From: Meghimatium bilineatum
Taxonomy: Eukaryota > Mollusca > Gastropoda > Stylommatophora > Philomycidae
DNA length: 64,000 bases
NCBI GenBank assembly: GCA_034231615.1
Contig: CM067304.1
Location: 23,804,589 to 23,868,588 of the forward strand
Reading direction: 5' to 3'
Part shown: positions 24,459 to 36,400 of the stretch, in pieces
How positions within the stretch are numbered: position 1 is the first letter of the stretch
Layout of the letters: every line of letters starts with the position of its first letter
The notes under the pieces: generated by a model
The model's input: the letters and a program-made list of their open reading frames with translations, nothing else
Databases searched by the model: none
What the model was told of the DNA's origin: nothing
Position numbers and translations under genes: made by a program

Positions 24459-27400
24459 TGTTTATGATTGTATGCTGAGTATATCTCTTTGAGGAACTTT
24501 TCAGACAATATCAAAGACTGAACAGGTCAATATTTCTAAGCACTCATCCACATCCTGAAGCTATAAATCACCAGTGAACTCTGTGTGTTGACATGTCCAA
24601 TATAGTACTCATGCTACTTTGACGGGTTTGTGGGTTTATGGATGATATCACTTTGACAGGCCGTTCATTTTTTTTTTACCTTGTCTCATCTTATACATAG
24701 AAACTGTCCTCAAATTCATTATTTCTCATGACTGTGCAATTGTGTTTAGCTTCTGAATTATTTTTTTTTCAATCGCCAGTAGTTATGAGAAATTGAGCTG
24801 TTTTATCCTTTTGTGCAGTGAAATAATAAAAGGTTACGGGTTGTTCTCCAGAGCTTGATTTCATGCCAAGAGGACTTCAAGTCATCAGTGTTTGTGCTTT
24901 TAGAAGAAACCTCTTACTCCAGGGGGTGGAGGTAAAATGAAACTGTGGTGTAGGTCAAGTGCTGTGGGGATTCCACATAAGGAATGTCTCACTGTGTATA
25001 GATATCAACTACTAGGGACTTCTGTTACATAGTGCTTGGACTCATAGTCCACTAGTCAGATCTTCAGACATTCTGTATGCGAATTTACTCCTGTTGCTGA
25101 TCACTTCAATAAAACAGACCATCAGGGTGTCTGCGTGACTCGCATTAAGTCATGCTCTCTGATGACTGGACTTGTATGCATTAGAACCAGCACATCTATC
25201 AGCTTGGTATAATAAAGCCAGTTGGGATCAATGTCTGTTGTTCCTATGTATGGATATCTTGTTTTTAATGTCAATTTTTAGTTTGTTTTTTGTTCACCTT
25301 TTTAGTTTTTACTTTTCCATTAGGTATCCATATTTAGCTCTGTTGTGTGAACATGGACAGTGTCATTTTTACTCATCTTTTTTTATATTGTGAATGTCTT
25401 TGATAAAGGCCCTTTGGTTAAAACATAGATTCTTGTGTGTTATCATGTGTGTAACCAGTAATTAGCAAAATGTCATCACACTGTATCCAAGTTTCACCTG
25501 TTGGATTTCATCAGTTTTGCTGAAGTTGCTACCTAGTATTGAGTTTATGAAGGCAGTGACATAACATATTGCACCGTAGGTTTGCAAGTACTCTATCTCA
25601 ACTTCTGTGACATGAGTGCTCCAGTATTGTTCCTATCTGGTTATTCCCCGACTGTGTGAGTTGGGTACATATTTGTACATTTGGGTTGACTGGAGAGTGA
25701 CTGTTGTTAGAATTGAACTCAGAACTGTTGGGGAAAATAGCCAGAGTGCTACCAACTGATCTAGTCATATTCTGTTTATGTTGTTTGTAACTGATCTAGT
25801 CCCATTCTGTTTATGTTTTTGTATAAATAACCCAAATAATGGAGGATGACCAACAATACTATTGTGTTTGTTCCTTTTATTTATTGTTCTTTTCTAAATT
25901 TTTTTATTTTATATTGATATAGTAACCTATTTACTTTATTTGCATTTACTTATGTTTTTGTTACTGATCTAGTCCCATTCTGTTTATGTTGTTTGTAACT
26001 GATCATTCTTTCTATTTACATTGTTCATATTTTTAACTTGCTGTTAAAGGCAGTGATATCAATTCATTTTATGCTGACCATTTTAAGGCAATGGGTATTG
26101 TCCATTGCTTTTGAGTTGACCATTAAGGGCAGTGGAAAATTTATATTGGTTTATTACTGAGCATTAAGGTAAGTGGCTATTGTCTATATATTTTTAGCTG
26201 ATCATAATAAGGACAAAGGTTAATATTTATTATTTTTAGAGATGACTAATGTGGGTAGTGGTCATTGTCCATTGATTTTGAGCTGACCAATGAGGACAGA
26301 AAATCTTGTCCATAACTCACATTCCTATGTCAATAGTTTAAAATATTGAAATCAGTTATTTGTCATCCACAGGGACAGATGTTAAGTTTAATCCAAACCC
26401 CACCTGTTTTTTGGAGTGTAAGACTCTGACAACCAAGGACTACACGGATTTGACTTGGACTACATTTGCAGAGTTCCCAGGTGAAGATTTTGTAAAGTAG
26501 CCAGTCTGCGTGGTAGAAGGAATTAGTGATGTGATCAAATAGTTCCTTAGACAGGGTCTCAGAACTTCTCCATCAAAGATGTTTCACATGGCCATAGTTT
26601 TTTTCTGTGCAGTGGGAAGTTCTGTAAACTATTCTCTATTTTCTGGAGATTCTCAACAGGGGCACATATTGACGCCACCAACTCCAAACTTCCCATACAT
26701 GTGTTTGTTTACTCTTTTATGGCCTGTTCTCGAATTAAAAATAATTGGTTGTTCATTTCTTCCAAACCTGTATCGTCTTTTTAGTTGCTTAGGTGAGTTG
26801 AGTTCAATTCCATATTAATGAAGCTTTTGATGGACTTCATTTCTGGAAATAATACTGAATCTTCTTTTTGTTGTTGGCAGTTACTTCCAGTTTTTGCTGG
26901 TTGGTGATGAACTGCTTGGCATAGATTGCTTCTCATGCTTTCTTCTTGAATTTACTTGTATAAGATATTATTTGAAGCAACATTTTTTGGTCTCTATTTT
27001 ATTTATGTTTACAAGAAAGCCTTTAGGTCCTTGTAGTATACATATGAATGTTCTATGTTTGTGTTCCTGAGGGTACTTCAATACTTGTTTGGGTTGTTTG
27101 TTTTTGTAATAGTCCTTGTCTCAATTGGTCCGTTCTCAGTGACTTGAGTACACAGGTTGAATGTCTTGACGAGATCACATATTTTTGGGTGGATGTAGTT
27201 GGTCAAATATGGAAAACCTGTATACTTGAGTTGCTAGGTGATTCTGTGTCTCTAAAACAGACCTTGTTCAATTCCCATTAGCTGTAAGAATTATTTTTAC
27301 ATCCTCATGCTTCCTACTTGAATTTACTTGGCATAGATTGAGTAGTTCAACTTAACTCTTACAAGGTCAATGAAAACATATAGGGTAGCCTGGAGTATGA

Positions 27401-30400
27401 CTGCATATACTTTTTATGTTTTAGCATATTATGACAACTAGACTATGAAAGACCAAACTGTCATCAGTGTATAGCTTATCCATCTATCTAACATTAGTGA
27501 GAGTATTGAAAACATACAGCTACATGTAGATAGTAGAATGATATTTTTTTGAACACCTGTAAAAAAACCCATCTTGTCCCATTATTTTGGGGTAAGATGG
27601 TGCCGGCAAAAAGGCGATATAAACCATTATAAAATTGAGGGTGATCACCATTTAATATAATCACCATTTAATATTCATCTGTTATATAATCATGACTTTC
27701 CTTATGCTGTACTGTTGTGTTGCATGTGTTTGTTCGTCCATGATGATGACCATTTGTTACATCAACTTTTGAAAATTCACTTATAGTTATGTCCTTGATT
27801 GTGAATTCGTAGATGACTAATGAGCCCTACTCTAGCTGTAAATGTTCTTGGACAGTTTGGACATGGAATGATGACTGTAGATGGATCTTGATCTATCCGT
27901 GACTTTCTAGCTGCTCTTGGCTTGCATGTAGACCATTCATTTAGGCACAGAAGTGGTGCAATAACTGCACTAAAATTTTCTATACTTTTTTTACCCACTG
28001 ATGAACCAATATTACATGTCATAATTTATAGACCTACTTACAAACAATATTCCTATCACTAAGCTCAAGTGATCTATCTGAGTCTATTTCCATATCATTT
28101 TCAGAATAACCACCATCTAAAGCTAATAATCAAAAACAAACTCAACAACTCTTTCAGAAGTTAGCTTTTTAGAACACAAAAAAATCCTGATTTTCAGCAC
28201 CACATTTCATGTTTTAAAACTAATTTTCAAAGATTATTATAGATTCTGTCAACACGAGGTCGCCATTTTGCCAACTGTGTGGACTGGCTATCCAACACTA
28301 CATTGCATGTCTTGTTATGTCGTAAATCAATTTATTAATAACTATTATTAAGGAGTACTGTTTTGTGATGTTGAAATACAGAAAAATCAGTATCTCGGGG
28401 CACCAATGTTTAGTGTAAATCTCTATATTTTGGGATACCAGGTTCTAGGGGGTTAAAGAAATTATTTCATCATCATCATGTGTCAAAAGCTGCCTATCTC
28501 ACAGCTAAAGGTATTGCATCATCATTATATATCTATCTATCTATACACCTTTTAACTCCCTGCATATGTTAGGTCCTTAACAGGAAATGTATAAATAGTG
28601 CCTAGCAATTCATCAATAATTGAACAGCTATGCCTTATACAAGGTGTCTATAAAGTGGCTGTGCACTGAGATCTCACAGATCTGCACTAAATATTCACAA
28701 TTTATATTAGGTCTATGTGATGCCACCACCAATTTAAATGAGTTCACAGTGATTTTGTAGACACAGTGTAGGATATGCTTCAATCTGTTATTTTAAGTCA
28801 TTCACTATGTTATGGTTACTGTTATTTTGTTTTTTAACAATTGTTATTGTTATTATCTTGTCACATGTCTGTTGCTGGGGCTTAAAAGGATGAATAATAG
28901 TAACATTTCCCTTTACATGCATGTCATAAGAAAGGTTATCTTCTTATAGAAGCTTCATGGCATGTGATCTATACAATCCCGTAGTCGTAACCTTCGATAA
29001 CAGTTACCATGTTGTTCCAACAGGCCAATGTTGTGCTTGAACTAGTTGCAGGCACGGTGTGGGTGGGCAGAACAACAAAGAAATCTGTCACAAGGGCCAG
29101 AGTTGTGCCCTGATGTCGACGTCTGTTTCGGCAGCATTAGACTCGAAACACCATCGAGTCGAACGCCTGCTGGAACAGAGGGCGGAGCACTTATAGGAAT
29201 GCCCCACGTGCTGTGTGGCCAGTTTCTAATCAAGAATCATAAGAAAAGATTAAAGTGATTGAATGTGTGGTTAACTAAAAAAAGGGAGATGGTTCTCCAG
29301 AGTTTTATTTCATACCAAGAATTCTCTAACTCTCTGCAGTCTTCATTGCTTTGAGAGAAAAAAAACCTCCTACTCAGAAGGGGTCTTCTTCTGCATTCAG
29401 CATCTGCTGTCATGTTATATTGTCAAGCTTGTAGTCAGGGCAAAGTCCACTGCATACTCCAGATCAGAGCAGTTGCACCATAGCTTGTGCCTCAAATCTG
29501 TATCACTGGCCAGATCCGCTGTCTCTTCTCTATGTATATTGGGAAGTCCTGAAGTATGTGTTCATGTTCATAAGTTTCCGGATCCACATGGACATTTATC
29601 TGTATATGAGATCTTCAATCAATAAAAGTAACCCAACAGACAACAGTGTCCTGTTCTAAGGCAAAATAGTGTGGTCTATTGATATCTTTGGAAGTGATGT
29701 AATGCATTACTGTTTACTTATATTTTTCAGGACTGTTTATTACTGTTTACTTATATTTTTCAGGGCTGTTTATTACTGTTTACTTATATTTTTCAGGGCT
29801 GTTTATTACTGCATATCTATTGAACAAAATTGGCAGGAAGTACACTATGACAGTAGAGTTCATCATTTTCACAATCTTTGTTATGCTGGTCAATATATGT
29901 ACTACAAGGTGAGAGTTGATGGTCAGTATATGTATCACAAGGTGAGAGTTGATGGTCAATATATGTATCACAAGGTGAGAGTTGATGGTCAATATAGACC
30001 CTATGTACTACAAGGGGAGAGTTAATGGTCAATATATGTATCACAAGGTGAAAGTTGGTGGTCAATATATGTACCACAAGGTGAGAATTTATGGTAAATA
30101 AAGAATTGAATACTGCATATATTGGTCTAGGTTGTGTTTGTGTACATGTGGTGTGAAAAGGTTGTAACGATGGTAAAATGGAAAAACATCAAAATAAAAT
30201 AAAAAATTGTATTAAAAAACCCATTATTTATTTTTCAATGTGGCAACCCTGAAAACATCATTTTGCACATTTTAACACACCTAAGTCTATTGTATTTATG
30301 TAGTTTCATAACCAAACTAACATAATATCACTGGGAAATTATTTTTTTTTAAGTAAAAGTAACTTACCTTGTTGAAAAACTTGTTCTTGAGAATTAGACC

Positions 30401-33400
30401 TAGTCTTGTCGGTAAATCTGTCAATATGTCAGTCACATGCTTGTTCAATGTCATATCATAACAAAACCAACATGATACTATATCTACTCTAAAAACAAAA
30501 GTTTAGGATTTCCTTTCTATCAGAATCACAATCCATAATGATTGTATGTCAATTATGCATATTGACGGCCATTGTAATCCGTCGATGGATTCTGATGTGG
30601 ATGTCTCTCGATTTACAACTTCTTTTTCTACAGAATTCTTCTATCTCCATATACCATACTGATATTGGAAGTTGAATACAACTGCTAACTATGATTTGCT
30701 GTTCCTGTCACATGATCGTGTAATTTTAACTTCACTGACTATGGTCATAGCAATTGTTGAAATATCTCAACCGCAGCTTTAAATATCGGTGAAATGTTTT
30801 GTCAAAACATCTCAACCATAGTGTGCTAAAGGTTATATGCTATGACTGGTATTCTTGGCAGGCAGCATGCCACTTAATTGAATGGGATGAACTACATATG
30901 GGATAACGAGTACAATGAAGTAAAAGAGGTGAAGGTAATATAAGTTATGACCAGAGCCATAACACATGGTTTCCCATAAGTTCTAGACAGTGGTTAGTCA
31001 AATATTGCCTGACTAGCAGTAGCGTTATTGCCATTCCTCAACCTTCCCATGAGCCGTGTACCCTACTTCCTGAGGTTGGATGAACAATTGGAGTAATTTT
31101 TATTTCAAACCACGAATAACGATTAGATTGAAACCTGGGTCTGCTGGTCAGTGGACAAATGACTTGACATTACGCTATATTGGCTCCCTAACAATGAAGT
31201 CAATCCTCTATGCCTTTTTAATCTGTTCATCCTATCAGACTAGTCCCTTCAGCACCTTCTTCTTACCAATATAGACATTCTTCAATTTTCCTCAGAGCAG
31301 GAGTTCTGGTACCCATTTCCTGGTTGCTGAGGTAATCACTAAAGTTGTTTTTGTAAGCCACAGGTGACAAGTGAAATTGAGTCAAGAAGCAACTGGCTTA
31401 AAATAGCCTTGGAGCCATATTATACAATAATACATATGTTACAAATGAGCCTGTGATTCATTGTACATAATGTGGAAGAATCTATCAGACTCGGATTGGT
31501 CTTGTGAGTCATGTCCAACATTGGCATGTGGATCATTAAGTTTTCCTTTTCCATGCCATTGAGGTATATTGGGGAATACTGTGTTACAAGAATACTTTCT
31601 ACCAAGATATTTAATTGACTAATTTGCATATCTTAGGATGATCAGGTTAGTCGCTTTTAATTTCCCAGAAGATCTGGTTGCTTATTCCTAGGAGCCGTTG
31701 ATGATTTTAAAATATTTCCACTTGAACTAGAAATTGAGTCAGGACCACTCGAATAAGAAGTCAGTTCACTAACAACTGAGCTACAGCTGCCCCTATATTC
31801 CTAATAGCACAACAATAATACTATCATCTGGAAAGACGGAAAGGTGCCAGTCGAGTTGAGAGCCATATGAAGTTGATATACTGTTATTTTTAGTATTATG
31901 TTTGAGCCATGTGATGCGTCATTCCTTCCGTATATATTTAATTCACAGACTTTCTTATTTTTTTATATTTCAGAGCTCTTCTAACATTCTTCTTGTTTGT
32001 AGCAAGAGCTTTTATCTCCGGAGCATTCCAAGGTGCTTATGTTTACACTCCAGAGGTAAGTCAGACTAGTTTGTGATTCACTTTCATTGTAACTTCTTTA
32101 CTCAAATCTTCTTTACGTAAGTCTGCAAGTAATTTTTTTAATTTTCATTCTCAAACTCTTGAACTTAGATTGTTCTTGTAGTGGGACAATGATCCTACTA
32201 GATTTCTAATATGATGTAGTCCAGTCATATGATGTTCTTCCAATTGAAACTACAGGAATCTCTTGTTCCTTCTGATCCAAAAAACCTTAGATTACTGAGT
32301 CTGGGCTGATGAAGGCAGACACAGTATACCACTGACTGAGTCTGGGCTGATAAAGGCAACCATAGTGTATCCCAGCAGTCTCTGCTAATCACAAGCATAC
32401 TCTATTTGTAGAATATTTTCATGGATTCTGATTTATGCGCCAGATTCTCTATGGAGAGCACATTTTACAATACGAAACTAACAGTATAAACTAACAAAAC
32501 TAACTGAGTGAATGTATTCTACATAAACAGGTGTACCCAACCTCAATGCGGGCCTTGGGTCTAGGCACTTGTAGCGGGATGGCCAGGATTGGCGCTATAG
32601 TGACTCCATTTGTAGCACAAGTAAGCTGGACAATCTTTCTATGATTTAAGAGTATCTCATTTTCATTGATAGATAGTGTTTTAATATTGTCTTCATATTG
32701 TTCAGGCATTTCCTCCACTTACTATTTATGTTTCAGCACTTTTATGTATATTATATATGTGTTTGATTTATGTATGTTCACTTTCCCGTGTGTTCTATTA
32801 ATGTTTCTTCACTTTCCTGTGTGTTCTATTAATGTGTCTTCACTTTCCTGAATGTTCTATTAATGTGTCTTCACTTTCCTGTGTGTTCTATTAATGTGTC
32901 TTCACTTTCCTCTGTGTTCTATTAATGTGTCTTCACTTTCCTGTGTGTTCTATTAATGTGTCTTCACTTTCCTGTGTGTCCTATTAATGTGTCTTCACTT
33001 TCCTGTGTGTTCTATTATTGTGTATTCACTTTTCTGTGTGGTCTATTTATGTGTCTTCATTTTTCTGTGTATTATTTGTGTGTTTTATTTATCGCACTTA
33101 CATATTACACAGGTTAATATAATCACTTCAATCAGATACGACAGACTATATCTAAAACTAGTGGGAAATGATGTGCACACAAGAAAACATACAAATTACA
33201 ATATACAAATCATATTCAACGTTTCAACCAAAAGGTCTTTATCAAGATACACACAAAAATTTAAAAGATGATGAATGGAAAAATTATCAAAACAAACAAA
33301 ATTATCCAACGGAAATATGGAAATGAGATGGCGGAATGTCAGGAAGTACATAAAAACATAAATATGTGTGGAAACGAAACAAAAAAAAAGATGAGTAAAT

Positions 33401-36400
33401 GACGGAACAAAAAGAATAAAGACAAAGACCACACCAACCCAGTACTAGACATAAGAGTGGTCGGAATTGAGTCCAAAAGGCTTGAGTGTACCCAATTAAA
33501 AAATGAGACGACTTTCTAGAGCGTACCTAGATCTATCATCGGTGGTGCAGGATCTGATGGCGGTGACCTGAATATCACAGGCGCCATGATGACCATCACC
33601 ATTGAAGTGTGTGGCCACAGGAGTGGGTGTTCTATGCTTGATGGCATGAAGATGGTTACAAAAGCAATCGCTCATTCTTTACTTGTCAAGAGAATCGTCG
33701 TAATCGCTACATAAGCAATGCAGGCGAAGAAGCTGGAAGTACGGCAGAGAGTTGCGACAAGCAGGAGGATGAGAAGAAGTGTAGAGCAGAAAGCCATGTG
33801 TGTCAGTAAGTTTATAGTAAACGGATGTGCTAAGAAAAGGGGGATGAATGGTGACAATATGTCAAGGAAGTTGACAGAGGTAGTGGAGATGCTAGATGTA
33901 AATTGAATAGCAGGGTTGAAACTGCCGATGAAGTGATGAAGCGAGACAATTCCACTTCTGACATGTCGGTGATACCTATCCCATCGTCAATGTATCTGTG
34001 GAAAAGTCATGGGAACGGACCATTATAGGTAGACCAAACTAGATGTTCAAGATGATTTTCTCAACAAGTCCTCTGAGATGATTGAGTTTTTCCATAGACG
34101 CTCGTTCCCTGACAGCATTCTTTCATCCGCTTGGCTCCATGTGCGTCATTTGTCTCGCCTCGATACCTTGACTAACTCTCAGGGTTCTTCCTCCTCCTCT
34201 GATAGGGTTAAACTTGTTCTTACCTTTCATCCCCATAGCTCTTCTGTTCGACGCATCATGCTTAATCATTATTCTCTTCTCCAGTCTGATCCTGACACCC
34301 GTGACACTTTCCATCACTTACCTCTTGTGGCTTATAGGCGTGACAGAAATCTGAAGGACATCTTGGTCCATAGCCACCTTAAGTCTTCTATTCCCAAACA
34401 TTTTGGCACTGTTCGTTGCTCACGTGGCAGTTGCTATACATGTCCTTACGTAGTTCAGATGCGCTATATTTCATTTCCCAAGGCCACTTTCTCCATCGAT
34501 GAGGCCTTTACATGTGAGTCCCGTAATGTCATTTACGTGATCATATGTAAACGCTGCGGCAAACAGTACATCAGGGAAACTGGCTTAAGACTGAGAAATT
34601 GCTTTTGTAACCATCTTCATGCCATCAAGCATAGAACACCCACTCCTGTGGCCACACACTTCAATGGCGATGGTCATCATGGCACTTGTGATATTCAGGT
34701 CACCGCCATCAGATCCTGCACCACCGATGATAGATCTAGGTACGCTCTAGAAAATCGTCTCATTTTTTAATTGGGTACACTCAAGTCTTTTGAACTCAAT
34801 TCCGACCACTCTTATGTCTAGTACTGGGTTGGTGTGGTCTTTGTCTTTATTCTTTTTGTTCCGTCATTTGCTCATCTTTTTTTTTGTTTCGTTTCCACAT
34901 ATATTTATGTTTTTATGTACTTCCTGACATTCCGCCATCTCATTTCCATATTTCCGTTGGATAATTTTGTTTGTTTTGATAATTTTTCCATTCATCATCT
35001 TTTAAATTTTTGTGTGTATCTTGATAAAGACCTTTTGGTTGAAATGTTGAATATGATTTGTATCTTGTAATTTGTATGTATTCTTGTGTGCACATCATTT
35101 CCCACTAGTTTTAGATATAGTCTGTCGTGTCTGATTGAAGCGATTATATAAACCTGAGTAATACGTAAGTATGATTTTTGTTTCGTTTCATGCAGTTTCC
35201 TGTATTGATTGTTGTATTTTATTTATGTATGTTCACTTTTCTGTGTGTTCCATTTATGTGTTTTCACTTTTCTTTGTGTTCTATTTATGTCTTCACTTTT
35301 CTGTGTATTATCGGTGTATTCTATTTATGTGTCTTCACTTGTCTATGCTCTGTCTTCTATTTGTGGCTTACATTGTCTGTTTTCTTCCTGTTTTCTATTC
35401 AAATTTTTTCACGTTTATGTTTATTTATGTTTCTTTACATTTTATTTACATAGAAACACACAAGTCTTGTCCTCTCCCCATTCTATTTATGCATCATTGC
35501 CTGTATTGCTCTTTCTGTGTTCTATATATGTATCCACGCCTGTATTCTTCCCTATGTGTTCTATTCCTTTATTCACACCTATATTGTTCTCTCTGTGTTC
35601 TTTTGATGTCTTCTTATGTGAGACCTATCACAACATGTATTAGATCATAGACCTTCATCAGACTTCCTGTAGGAGCCCACATAAACCCTATGTGAAACCT
35701 ATCACAATATGTATTAGATCATAAAAGTTCATGAGATTTCCTGTAGAAGTCCACCTAAATCCTATGAAAATAATTCTTTCTGTTGATGGGAATTGAAGCA
35801 GATTCGTTCTGATTGCATCGAATTACCTTGCAACTCAAGTAAATAGGTATCCCGTACTTGACCAACTCCCTAAAAATTTGATCTCGCCAAGACATTCAGC
35901 CTGTGTACTCAAGTCACTGGGAATAAACCAATCGAGACATGGACTATTACAACAACAAACATCCCATGCAAGTATTGAAGTTCCTCAGGAACACAAACAT
36001 ACGACATCCGTATTATAAAAACCTATAGGCCTTCTTATAAACATAAATAACATAGAGACAGGGCAATGGTGCTTCAAATAATAGTTTATAAAAGTAAATT
36101 TAAGTAGGAAGCATGAGGGTAAATGAAAAAATAATTCTTAAAAAGGTTGACGGGAATTGAACAAAATCATATGTGAGACCTATCACATGATGTATTAGAT
36201 CAAAGACCTTCATCAGACTCCTATAGAAGTCCATCGAAACCCTATGTTAGACATATCAAATGATATATTAGATCAAAGACCTTCATCAGACTGTTCCTGT
36301 AGAAGCCCACCAAAACCTCATGAATCTTATAATTCAGGTTCTTCTGAAAGTATCTGCATACTCAGCCATATCCATCTATGGAGGCATGTGTCTGATAGCA

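Larger units (their letters stand above)
32755..35620 (+). repeat. 31-bp minisatellite split by a Penelope-like element, intron 13
   Basis: Units GTGTTCTATTAATGTGTCTT + CACTTTCCT at 32755-33090, resuming with diverged units at 35215-35620. ORFs rich in Phe/Cys/Val across it come from the repeat. Confidence 0.88.

Noticed and set aside
26871-26920. Candidate missing exon 11 after TTGTTGGCAG
   Set aside because: The frame that fits exon 10 reads into a stop and has no GRK-type motif.
28621-28760. Possible short host gene (region near AAGGTGTCTATAAAGTGGCT)
   Set aside because: No open frame or splice pattern; only a weak resemblance to transposon end sequences.
31265-31345. Candidate missing exon 11 (CCTCAG ... 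GAG|GTAATC)
   Set aside because: Splice-like borders exist, but the reading does not resemble the TM8-9 region in any frame.
35171-35650. Cys/Phe-rich ORFs in three frames
   Set aside because: Translation of the diverged 31-bp minisatellite.
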